From Phycisphaerales bacterium (GTDB lineage: Bacteria > Planctomycetota > Phycisphaerae > UBA1845), in assembly GCA_020353195.1 (NCBI GenBank), contig CP070691.1, positions 2,163,344 to 2,227,343 on the forward strand: 64,000 nucleotides of DNA. The letters are read 5' to 3'. The position numbers and the translations under genes were made by a program. Under the pieces are notes generated by a model that was not told the DNA's origin, did not search any database, and saw only the letters and a program-made list of their open reading frames with translations. Positions 16,948-24,454 of this stretch are shown here, piece after piece; the stretch's first letter is position 1; each line of letters starts with the position of its first letter.

Positions 16948-17859
16948 TCAAACCTGCTCCAGGGACAGATCCAGAGCAGGCGCAGAGTGCGTGATGGCCC
17001 CCACGGATATCCGCTCGACCCCGGTCTCCGCGATCGCCCGCACCGTATCGAGCGTGACGCGGCCGGACACCTCCAACTGGACCTTCCCCCGGAGGCCCCG
17101 TTTGTCGCGCAGGGCGACCGCGGCCCGCGTGTCACCGCGCGAGAAGTTGTCCAGCAGGATGACGTCAATGCCGACGACGACCAGCAACGGCTCTACCTGC
17201 TCGAGACGGTCGACTTCGACCTCGACGAACGCGGGCTTGGGGTCAAGGGCCCGGGCTTCGGTGACCATCGCAAATACGGTCTCGGCGAGCCGCTCGATGG
17301 GAACCCGCGCCAGATGGTTGTCCTTGATGAGGACCGCGTCATCCAGCCCCAGACGGTGGTTGTGCCCGCCACCACAGCGTACCGCGTACTTCTCGAGCAC
17401 CCTCCAACCGGGCGTAGTCTTCCGCGTGTCGAATATCTTCGCCCCCGTTCCCGCTACGGCGTCGACGTAAAGGCGGGTGGTTGTCGCGATGCCGCTGAGG
17501 CGCTGCAGGAAGTTCAGCAGCGTCCGCTCGGCGGAAAGGACCATCCGTTCAGGACCGGCCAGCGTCGCCAGGTGCACCGCCGGGATGTCGAGGCGGTGGC
17601 CGTCCCGTCCTGCCTCCATCCACTTGAGGCGGATGCGGCCGTCAAAAACACTAAGCACTTCGGCGGCGATCTGCCGACCCGCGAAAACCCCGGGCTCGTT
17701 ACTGACGAGGCGGAACGTGGCCTGGTCCTCACCGGGAATCAGACTGCTGGTAATGTCACCGCGTTGCCCCAGGTCCTCGTCGCGAGCCATCCGAGCCAGA
17801 CGCACCGCCTGCTGCTTGACGGCCTGCATGTCGACCACGTTCGCCTGCATCATGGTCAT
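16948..17859 (-). CDS. nadC: Nicotinate-nucleotide pyrophosphorylase (carboxylating)
   Basis: 303 residues, slightly longer than usual. It converts quinolinate and PRPP into nicotinate mononucleotide, CO2 and pyrophosphate in NAD synthesis. Family blocks are clear: DEDLGQRGDITSSLIP at the N-terminus, ERTLLNFLQRLSGIAT, the PRPP and quinolinate site FDTRKTTPGWR followed by EKYAVRCGGGHNHR, then KDNHL, and a C-terminal VSGRVTLD with SVGAITHSA. ATG codons at 17859 and two or three codons later are all possible starts. nadA and nadB are not nearby. Confidence 0.95.
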   Translation of the reverse strand: MTMMQANVVDMQAVKQQAVRLARMARDEDLGQRGDITSSLIPGEDQATFRLVSNEPGVFAGRQIAAEVLSVFDGRIRLKWMEAGRDGHRLDIPAVHLATLAGPERMVLSAERTLLNFLQRLSGIATTTRLYVDAVAGTGAKIFDTRKTTPGWRVLEKYAVRCGGGHNHRLGLDDAVLIKDNHLARVPIERLAETVFAMVTEARALDPKPAFVEVEVDRLEQVEPLLVVVGIDVILLDNFSRGDTRAAVALRDKRGLRGKVQLEVSGRVTLDTVRAIAETGVERISVGAITHSAPALDLSLEQV

Positions 17860-17987
17860 TCCAAGCCGGAAGCGGTTCGATGATTCCCCCGGCGCGACAC
17901 CTTCGGGTCACCCGGCCTTAAGCGCCCCATACCCGAAACGGCGCCAACCGCAAGCCGCTCCCGGCACCCAACACGGTTCGTTCCGGA

Positions 17988-20042
17988 TCACCGCCTCTGT
18001 CGAGACGCGCGCCCCTTCGTCCGCTTCGATCGTCCGGTTCGCTTGGGCTCCGGTTCCGCTCTCACCGGCGCCAGTTGCGGTGCCTCCTTGATCTCCCGGA
18101 TGCGGTCGCGCAGGCGGGCTGCGCGCTCAAAGTCAAGCTCCTCCGCTGCTTGCAGCATCTGGTGTTCGAGGTCAGCCAGCAACTCCGTACGGTCAAGCTC
18201 CAGTTCCGATTCGCGAACGACCTGGGCCGCCAACCGCCGGGCCGACAACTCCGACTCCAGCCCCGAGCGGATCGCCTTGATAATCGTCTGCGGCGTGACA
18301 CCGTGCTCCCGGTTGTAGGCGAGCTGGATCTGCCGCCGGCGATTCGTTTCGTCGATGGCCCGCTGCATGCTCGGCGTCGTTCGATCGGCATACAGCACAA
18401 CCCGGGCGTTGACGTTCCGCGCCGATCGGCCGATCGTCTGAATCAGCGACGTCTCACTGCGAAGGAACCCCTCCTTGTCCGCATCCATAATGGCCACCAT
18501 CGACACCTCGGGCAAGTCCAATCCCTCGCGAAGCAGGTTCACCCCGACCAGAACGTCAAAATCGCCCGTTCGAAGGGCCTTGAGAATGTCCACCCGCTCC
18601 AGCGTGTCGATTTCACTGTGCAGGTAGCGGCAGCGATACCCCTCCTGCCGGATGTACTGCGCGAGGTCCTCCGCCAGCCGCTTGGTCAACGTGGTGATCA
18701 GCACGCGATCGCCGACCGCAACCCGTTCGCTGACGCGCTGCAGCAGGTCCGCTACCTGCCCCCGGGCCGGCGATACCTCCAGCATCGGATCGACCAGCCC
18801 CGTCGGCCGGATGATCTGCTCGACCACCTCACCGCCGCACAGGTCCAGTTCATACGGGCCGGGCGTGGCCGACACGAAGATCACCTGGTTCCACATGCCC
18901 GCAAACTCGTCAAACCGCATGGGACGATTGTCCAGACACGACGGCAGGCGGAACCCGTGCTCGACCAGCACCTCCTTGCGGCTCCGGTCACCGGCGTACA
19001 TGGCCCGTAACTGAGGGATCGTCACGTGGGATTCGTCGATGATCAGTAGATAGTCCTTGGGGAAATAGTCCATCAGCGTGTAGGGCTTCGCTCCAGGCGC
19101 CGTGCCCGCCAGATGCCGCGAGTAGTTCTCGATCCCCGAGCAGTACCCGACTTCGAGCATCATCTCCATGTCGTAACGGGTACGGGCAGCCAACCGTTGC
19201 GCTTCCAGAAGCTTCCCATGGCGACGGAACTCGCTCAGCCGCTGTTCCAGCTCCTCCTCGATCGATTTGACCGCAGCCTCGATGCGGTCTTCGGGCATGA
19301 CGTAGTGAACAGCCGGGTAGATGAACAGCTTCTGCTCCGACGCAAGGCCCTCCCCGGTCAGCGGGTTGATCAGCTCGATCCGTTCGATCTCGTCGCCGAA
19401 CATCTCGATCCGGTAAGCGAACTGCTCATAGGCCGGCTGAATCTCCACCACGTCGCCCCGCACGCGAAACTTACCCCGGTCCAGGTCCAGCGGGTTCCGA
19501 GAGTACTGCAGGTCGACGAACCGCTTGAGCAGCGCGTCGCGATCGATGGTCTGGCCCACGCGAATGCCGATCACGCTGGCCTTGTAGTCTTCCGGCGAAC
19601 CCAGCCCGAAGATGCACGACACGCTGGCCACGATCACCACGTCCTTCCGCGACACCAGCGACGACGTCGCGCTGAGTCGCAGCCGGTCGAGATCGTTGTT
19701 GCGGGAAGCGTCTTTCTCGATATAGATGTCGCGCTGGGGAATGTAGGCCTCGGGCTGGTAGTAATCGTAGTAACTGACAAAGTACTCGACCGCGCTTTCC
19801 GGGAACAGCTCGCGGAATTCCTCGAAGAGCTGGGCCCCCAGTGTCTTGTTGTGCGAGATGACCAGGGTGGGCTTGTTCAGCCGCTCGATCACATGGGCCA
19901 TGGTGAACGTCTTGCCCGACCCGGTGACGCCCAGCAGGCACTGATGGTCCGCCCCCCCGCCCAGCGCCGACGCCAGCTTCTCGATCGCCTCCGGTTGATC
20001 CCCCCGCGGCTGAAGATCTGTGACCAGCTTGAACGCCTCCAC
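17988..20042 (-). CDS. uvrB: Excinuclease ABC subunit B
   Basis: 684 residues from the GTG at 20042, close to the usual UvrB length. It verifies DNA damage with UvrA and then loads UvrC in nucleotide excision repair. Visible are the Walker A LLGVTGSGKTFTM, the beta-hairpin region YYDYYQPEAYIPQRD, the helicase II motif LLIIDESHVTIPQ, motif VI QTIGRSARN and the C-terminal UVR coiled coil (HQMLQAAEELDFERAARLRD) that contacts UvrC. An open frame reaches 20375, but the residues before VEAFKLVTDL are not UvrB-like. The promoter at 20111-20139 leaves a 60-base leader for the GTG, which has GGAG seven bases upstream; the ATG at 20096 would sit only a few bases after transcription starts. Confidence 0.97.
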   Translation of the reverse strand: MEAFKLVTDLQPRGDQPEAIEKLASALGGGADHQCLLGVTGSGKTFTMAHVIERLNKPTLVISHNKTLGAQLFEEFRELFPESAVEYFVSYYDYYQPEAYIPQRDIYIEKDASRNNDLDRLRLSATSSLVSRKDVVIVASVSCIFGLGSPEDYKASVIGIRVGQTIDRDALLKRFVDLQYSRNPLDLDRGKFRVRGDVVEIQPAYEQFAYRIEMFGDEIERIELINPLTGEGLASEQKLFIYPAVHYVMPEDRIEAAVKSIEEELEQRLSEFRRHGKLLEAQRLAARTRYDMEMMLEVGYCSGIENYSRHLAGTAPGAKPYTLMDYFPKDYLLIIDESHVTIPQLRAMYAGDRSRKEVLVEHGFRLPSCLDNRPMRFDEFAGMWNQVIFVSATPGPYELDLCGGEVVEQIIRPTGLVDPMLEVSPARGQVADLLQRVSERVAVGDRVLITTLTKRLAEDLAQYIRQEGYRCRYLHSEIDTLERVDILKALRTGDFDVLVGVNLLREGLDLPEVSMVAIMDADKEGFLRSETSLIQTIGRSARNVNARVVLYADRTTPSMQRAIDETNRRRQIQLAYNREHGVTPQTIIKAIRSGLESELSARRLAAQVVRESELELDRTELLADLEHQMLQAAEELDFERAARLRDRIREIKEAPQLAPVRAEPEPKRTGRSKRTKGRASRQRR

Positions 20043-20110
20043 ACCCGGTCTCCGCTCGCGAGTCGCTTCCACGCAGGTCAGGCCGACACAACCCATTCTG
20101 GATTCCGTAA

Positions 20111-20139
20111 AGTATAAGCCGGCAAGCCCGAAACGGCAA
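20111..20139 (-). promoter_or_regulatory. Promoter of uvrB
   Basis: Read on the minus strand: TTGCCG (20139-20134), 17 bp, TATACT (20116-20111). Both boxes are close to the housekeeping consensus and the spacing is ideal. Transcription should start near 20104. I see no LexA-type palindrome overlapping it. Confidence 0.7.
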
Positions 20140-20610
20140 CGATCGCCACCGCACAAGAACACGCGTCCGAAACTCGCTGTTGCGGGGTCAGCTCCGGTTC
20201 CCGCGCGTATCGAGCACACGGCGTCGGCCGGGCTCCGCGCAGTGCCGCCCCCCTCTAGGAACTCTGAAAGCGACGGATTCGGCAAACGACCCGGCCTGCC
20301 GAACCGACACCGCGCGAAGTGAAGGTGGGCGGACACGCAGCTGACCCACCACAACGACCCCGGTGCGTCAGTCAACCGGAAACGGACCGGGAGAACTCAA
20401 CTCGTTCCCCCCAACCGAAGCGACCTGAGAGACTTAAGAGTTTCAGCTTGAGACCAGCGGCAAGACACTGGCCCGGTGGAATGCCGGCGGGCCGCCGATG
20501 CGGTCAAGAGCTCGGCGCGACACCCCATCCCCAGCGAGCCCCCGTTTCGCAGGGAGATTCGGCCCGGCAGGCGGCCCCCCGCCCCCGCCTCCCGGTCGGC
20601 CCCGACCCTC
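20140..20610. other. Intergenic region without a supported gene
   Basis: About 470 bp upstream of uvrB and downstream of the small lipoprotein gene. Open frames on both strands are Arg/Pro/Ser-rich and look like chance frames of GC-rich DNA. No hairpin with a T-run was recognised. Confidence 0.5.
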
Positions 20611-20844
20611 CTACTGGATCCCGGTGGTCAGCCCGGTCACGTCGCTCGTGCTGTCGTCGTCCTGCAGGCTGATGAAGAACGCCGTAACCAGCGTATCGGT
20701 CAGGGCGTTGGTTGTGGCTTCCAACCCCGTCAGGAACGTGTCCCGAACCAGCGGATCACAACCGCTGAGGTTGAACGCACTCCCCCCTATCGCCAACGCC
20801 GCCGCCAATCGAACGATTCGTCCCTTGTACCCACGCCTGGCCAT
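20611..20844 (-). CDS. Tiny predicted lipoprotein
   Basis: 77 residues: basic N-terminus, hydrophobic stretch (RLAAALAIGGSAFNLSGC) and a lipobox ending LSGC at C29, then about 48 residues that include a likely amphipathic helix (FLTGLEATTNALTDTLVTAF) and an acidic tail with QDDD. AGGAG lies seven bases before the ATG, which makes a real gene likely. I know no functional assignment. The plan (lipobox, short helix, Asp-rich tail) is shared with four other small genes in this window. Confidence 0.6.
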   Translation of the reverse strand: MARRGYKGRIVRLAAALAIGGSAFNLSGCDPLVRDTFLTGLEATTNALTDTLVTAFFISLQDDDSTSDVTGLTTGIQ

Positions 20845-21587
20845 CTGAACACTCCTATCGCGTCGTCGCCGTTCTCATCCGGACGGATACACCCCGCGCC
20901 ATTCGTCGACGGAACCAGAGGGTATGGCACGAACCCCCTTCCCGCAAGCCGGAGAACCGGTATCCGGAGCCCTTCCTAGCTGCCTTGTACACATCGGTCG
21001 GCGGGCGGGTGCGGTTTAACAACACCGACGCCCAGGCACGGACTGCCGGCTGGCCGGGCACAAGCAACGCCCCAGAGAGAACCACCGATACGCGGACCCA
21101 ACCCGCCACCCAACGCGCGTCGGAACCTCGTAAGCCCGCCTCGCAGATAAGACCAGCCGTCCCGTCGCAGGCAGTCACGCGGCCAAACAGGCCTCCAAAT
21201 CGATACTCGAGACACGAATCTGCCGTTCCCGCAACGGCGGCCGGACGCTTCCCAGCGCCCGATAAGCGCCGAGATGCCACGCCGCCGGCTCATCGGCTGA
21301 CGAACCCGGGTTGTCCCGGATGCGTCCCGTCGGATCTGCGCCGGGGACCGATCACCACCGCGCGCCGGCGCTGACTGATGTCCGTGCATCGAGTCGCCGC
21401 GGCGCCAGGCGAACACCGACCGCAGACACACGCGGAGCTTCAACCACCGCAATTGACGACAAGGCGCGATTCGATGCTCAGACCCGCGAGCCGATTGTCC
21501 GAAATTCAATAACGAGGATCGCGCCGGCCGGCCACCCAGAGGGCCCCCGGAAGCCGTCTTCCACGTTGCGGCCGAAGGACAAACGCG
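20845..21587. other. Long intergenic region
   Basis: 743 bp with no gene I can support. The longest open frames (minus 20976-21728, plus 20985-21374) are rich in Arg, Trp or Pro, have no ribosome site and resemble no family. It is probably non-coding or decayed sequence. Confidence 0.5.
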
Positions 21588-21857
21588 ATGACGAATCATC
21601 GCCCAGCCCCCCACACGGACCCGAAGGACGCAATTGACCTGTCGTCCTGGAAGCAGCGACTCCGCGATCTGCCGGATTTGCGCTGGGACAAGGTGGTCGC
21701 GATCCGAGACGCGCTTCGCAACCGGCAATACGAAGTGGAGACCCGGGTCGACCGCCTGATCTGCCTGATGGCAAACGAGATCGGCGTGCTATGCCGGCGC
21801 GAGAACTGGGCGGCCGACAACGACCCATTGGATCTGCCACGGGACGAATTGGATTAA
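21588..21857 (+). CDS. Small FlgM-like (anti-sigma-28) protein
   Basis: 89 residues with AAGGA eight bases upstream. The middle (residues about 29-62, with WDKVVAIRDALRNRQYEVE and then RVDRLICLM) resembles the C-terminal helical core of FlgM, which binds the flagellar sigma factor FliA; FlgM cores read like K...I...I..G.Y.V....A..L. No flagellar gene is in the window, so this rests on a short similarity. It could also be an unrelated helical protein. Confidence 0.45.
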   Translation: MTNHRPAPHTDPKDAIDLSSWKQRLRDLPDLRWDKVVAIRDALRNRQYEVETRVDRLICLMANEIGVLCRRENWAADNDPLDLPRDELD

Positions 21858-21912
21858 CCACGGCGATCGACGGAGGCGCGCCGCGCCGTAGTAGATCTCC
21901 AGACAAGCGTTC

Positions 21913-22638
21913 TCAGGTTCCGAGGTACAGCAGGCGACCGCACGCATCACAGAACTGGATATCGTCGCGGGTTTGCAGGGCGTTGACGATCTCCAACGTC
22001 ACCTTCATGTTGCATCCTCTGCAAACGTGCTCGTCGCGCTTGGGATGCAGGCGCACGATCTCCGCCAGCGCCTCACCGTCGTGGCGGTCGGACACGCGAT
22101 TGAACGTCACCAGCGCCGAGGGGGGAATCGTCTCGGCCACCGCCTCGCGTTCCCGTTCGAGAGCGGCGCGGCGGTTGGCGGTTTCGTCGAGGTACTCGTG
22201 AAGCAGTCGCTCCGCTTCGGCTAGCCGCTCGCGCTGGGCCGCTTGCTCCGCCTCGATCTTCTCGATGGCAGCGCGGACCTTCTCCATCTCCGACATGTGC
22301 TCGAGCTCGCGGGCTTCCAGCTTCGCCTTGTCGACCTCCTCCGAGTTGATGACGGTGAGAATCGACGCGTATGTCTTGTTGGTTCTGGCAGCGTTCAGCG
22401 CGGCGCGATGTTTGGCTAGCGCCTCCTCCCGCGCCTTGCGGTCCAGATCGAGGCGGTCCACCTCCATCTGGTGGTGGCGCTCGTCAGACCGCTTGCTCTC
22501 GATGAGATCGACTGATTTGGCCAGGTTGCGTTTCTGAATGCGGATTTGGCGCTTACGCTTGTCCTCTCCCCGGCGAAGTTCAGCTAACTGCTGCTCAACC
22601 TCCTGAAGACGACGCAATGCGTCCAATGTTTCGCCCAT
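21913..22638 (-). CDS. Zinc-ribbon coiled-coil protein (CT398-like, C4 zinc ribbon)
   Basis: 241 residues from the ATG at 22638. Residues about 5-180 are a continuous coiled coil rich in Glu, Arg, Lys and Ala. The C-terminus has a four-cysteine zinc ribbon: CRGCNMKVT and then FCDACGRLLYL. This layout is the C4-type zinc ribbon family, conserved in many bacteria and proposed to bind nucleic acid; its job is not settled. An upstream extension to 22707 lacks coiled-coil character and is not used. Confidence 0.8.
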   Translation of the reverse strand: MGETLDALRRLQEVEQQLAELRRGEDKRKRQIRIQKRNLAKSVDLIESKRSDERHHQMEVDRLDLDRKAREEALAKHRAALNAARTNKTYASILTVINSEEVDKAKLEARELEHMSEMEKVRAAIEKIEAEQAAQRERLAEAERLLHEYLDETANRRAALEREREAVAETIPPSALVTFNRVSDRHDGEALAEIVRLHPKRDEHVCRGCNMKVTLEIVNALQTRDDIQFCDACGRLLYLGT

Positions 22639-22942
22639 TCCGTGATGACCCGCAGTAACCGATTCCCCAACAAGCTCCCGCACGGCAGCGCGCGAGCAGC
22701 ACCCCAATTATGCCGGTTCGCGGCCCGTCTCGCAAGTCCCCCGCACCCTGCACCGGCCCTGCGACCCTGCGGACACACGATGCCCGCGCCGGGCGGTCGC
22801 CGGCAAGACCGTTTCAGACACCCAACCGGCCGTCTTGACAGGGGGATACCCCACTCGCAGCCCCAGGCTCCGGCAGAGCATGCGGTCGGGGCCAAGCTCA
22901 TCCGCACGACCCGCCCGACGCCGCGAGCCGGGGATCTGCGGC
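22639..22942. other. Intergenic region without a supported gene
   Basis: 304 bp between the zinc-ribbon gene and a tiny lipoprotein gene. Open frames are short and proline/arginine-rich. Nothing regulatory was recognised. Confidence 0.45.
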
Positions 22943-23116
22943 TCAGCCGTCTTCCAGGGAAGCGTCCACGGCCGACGTCACCACGCCGGTCACAAACGTG
23001 CCGATGCTGACGCGGAGGTTCTCGTTGATGATCTTGCGCGTGCAGCCCGCGGTCGCGGTCACCACGAGCATGCCAATCGCCAGACTCATCAACCGGATAA
23101 GGGTCGTATGCCGCAT
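22943..23116 (-). CDS. Tiny predicted lipoprotein
   Basis: 57 residues from an ATG with GGAG six bases upstream. The N-terminus (MRHTTLIRLMSLAIGMLVV) is a signal peptide ending in the lipobox TAGC at C24. The mature part has about 33 residues, with a possible amphipathic helix (SIGTFVTGVVTSAVDAS) and an acidic end. It is one of five similar very short lipoproteins in this window and has no known function. It follows the response regulator after 46 bp on the same strand. Confidence 0.5.
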   Translation of the reverse strand: MRHTTLIRLMSLAIGMLVVTATAGCTRKIINENLRVSIGTFVTGVVTSAVDASLEDG

Positions 23117-23162
23117 GGCAGTCTCCAACGGCCCACGCCCCGCCGCCGCGACCCCATGCACC

Positions 23163-23687
23163 TCACCGGGCCTGTGGAAGAGACGGAGGCGTCAGCCTTG
23201 ATGATGGGATTATCGGAGGGATACGGCACCCGGTTGATTTGAGCCCGGAGACACCGGCCTGGGCGCAACTGTCGGAGGCTGCCCCCGAGACGGGGACGCC
23301 AGCCCGCAACCGCGTGGGAACCGAACCCCGGGCCGGGGCCGACTTCTTCTGGATCACCCTGATCACCTGTTTCCTCACATCCGACATCTGGTAGGGCTTG
23401 ATGAGGTAACCGGCCGCCCCCAACTCGCGGGCACGCATCACAACACTGAGCGACTTCGTGGCGCTGACCATGATGACCGGGACCCGACGGTAGCGGGCCG
23501 TAACCCGTTCCAGGCACTGCAGCCCGCCCCTGCCCGGCATCCTGCAATCCAGGAGCACCAGATCCGTCCCCGCCTGTTCCAGGATTTTCAGCGCTGCTTC
23601 ACCACCACGGGCGACGCAGTTCCGCAGCCCCATGCCCTCCAGGTATCGCGCCAGGAGATCGCAGTCACGCGGATCGCCTTCCACCAC
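23163..23687 (-). CDS. Response regulator receiver protein with short unstructured tail
   Basis: 174 residues. A CheY-like receiver domain covers about 1-112: acidic pocket E3/D5 (VEGDP), phosphorylated Asp D47 in LVLLDCRMPG, the Ser/Thr switch in VSATKS and the Lys in IKPYQ (K97). The tail after residue 115 is low-complexity and has no output domain. The start is a problem: no ATG fits, and the first GTG (23687) trims the first strand, since the frame upstream (ALV) still looks like receiver sequence. An upstream stop lies 50 codons or fewer away. The gene may have a disturbed 5' end. Confidence 0.7.
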   Translation of the reverse strand: MVEGDPRDCDLLARYLEGMGLRNCVARGGEAALKILEQAGTDLVLLDCRMPGRGGLQCLERVTARYRRVPVIMVSATKSLSVVMRARELGAAGYLIKPYQMSDVRKQVIRVIQKKSAPARGSVPTRLRAGVPVSGAASDSCAQAGVSGLKSTGCRIPPIIPSSRLTPPSLPQAR

Positions 23688-23724
23688 CAGGGCACGAAGG
23701 CCCTCCCAGGGGTCGCACCGCGCT

Positions 23725-24277
23725 TCATCGCCCCGCTGCCCGGCGTGGCCGGCTTGAGCCTCGGTGCCGAGCCCCTGGGGTCACATCGGCTCTCAGCCCG
23801 TCGCCCACGGCGCCGTGCGAGAAAGCGGCGATGGTGACGGCTCCGTGGTCGGTACGCAGCTCCCCGGGGTCCGCAGCCCGCAGAAGCGGAACCCACGATG
23901 CCCCTTGACGAGCGCATCACGACCAGCGGTGTGATCGCGGCGCAGCCGGTGCCACATTGCGCCGCCGGTCGGGCTTCCCGGACCACCTCAGTGTAGAACT
24001 CCGGAATGACCCGGTTGACCTCCCCCGCCGAGCAATCAATAGCATCGCTGCGGCACCCCCGCCTCACCAGTTCATCGCAGACGCCTTCGGCGAGAGTGAA
24101 GATGATCAGGACCGGGGCCAAGCCATCGGGTGCTCCAATGATCACGCGGTGTCCCCGCGTCGCGCCAAACGCTTCGCCTGGCTCGCCCCTGCCGGCTGGC
24201 TCAACGTGAGTCTTGAAGCGCTGGTACAGTGGCGCCTCGTTCCGTTTGACGAGGGCTCGATACTGATGAGAGCGCAT
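23725..24277 (-). pseudogene. Unknown gene, apparently broken by a frameshift
   Basis: From the ATG at 24277 (GAGG six bases upstream) a protein-like frame with strongly GC-biased third positions runs for about 120 codons (for example HRVIIGAPDGLAPVLII and EFYTEVVREARPA). Near 23885-23917 it turns into an Arg-rich chance sequence, while the next frame takes over the coding character (VPLLRAADPGELRTDHGAV, then TIAAFSHGAVGDG) up to the stop at 23725. A one-base insertion or two-base deletion explains this. I do not recognise the family. It lies just upstream of the response regulator on the same strand. A sequencing error would give the same picture. Confidence 0.4.
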
Positions 24278-24454
24278 TGGGGCGCCTCGACTCGCCGCCA
24301 AGCTCCGTGACCCCAACCCTGAAGCGCGGCATTGTGTCGTTGCATGACGGAGAGATGAGGCCAGAGGTTTCGGCGTGAATCGCAAACAGGCGTTGCCCTG
24401 GCGCCACCCGGCAGATACGATCGCCTGTGCCTCTACCGGCGGCTATTGGGGACC

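Noticed and set aside
20043-20375. N-terminal extension of the uvrB frame
   Set aside because: Residues are not UvrB-like and the uvrB promoter at 20111-20139 lies inside it.
20976-21728. 250-codon minus-strand frame in the long intergenic region
   Set aside because: Rich in Arg and Trp, no ribosome site, no motif; overlaps the better supported FlgM-like gene.
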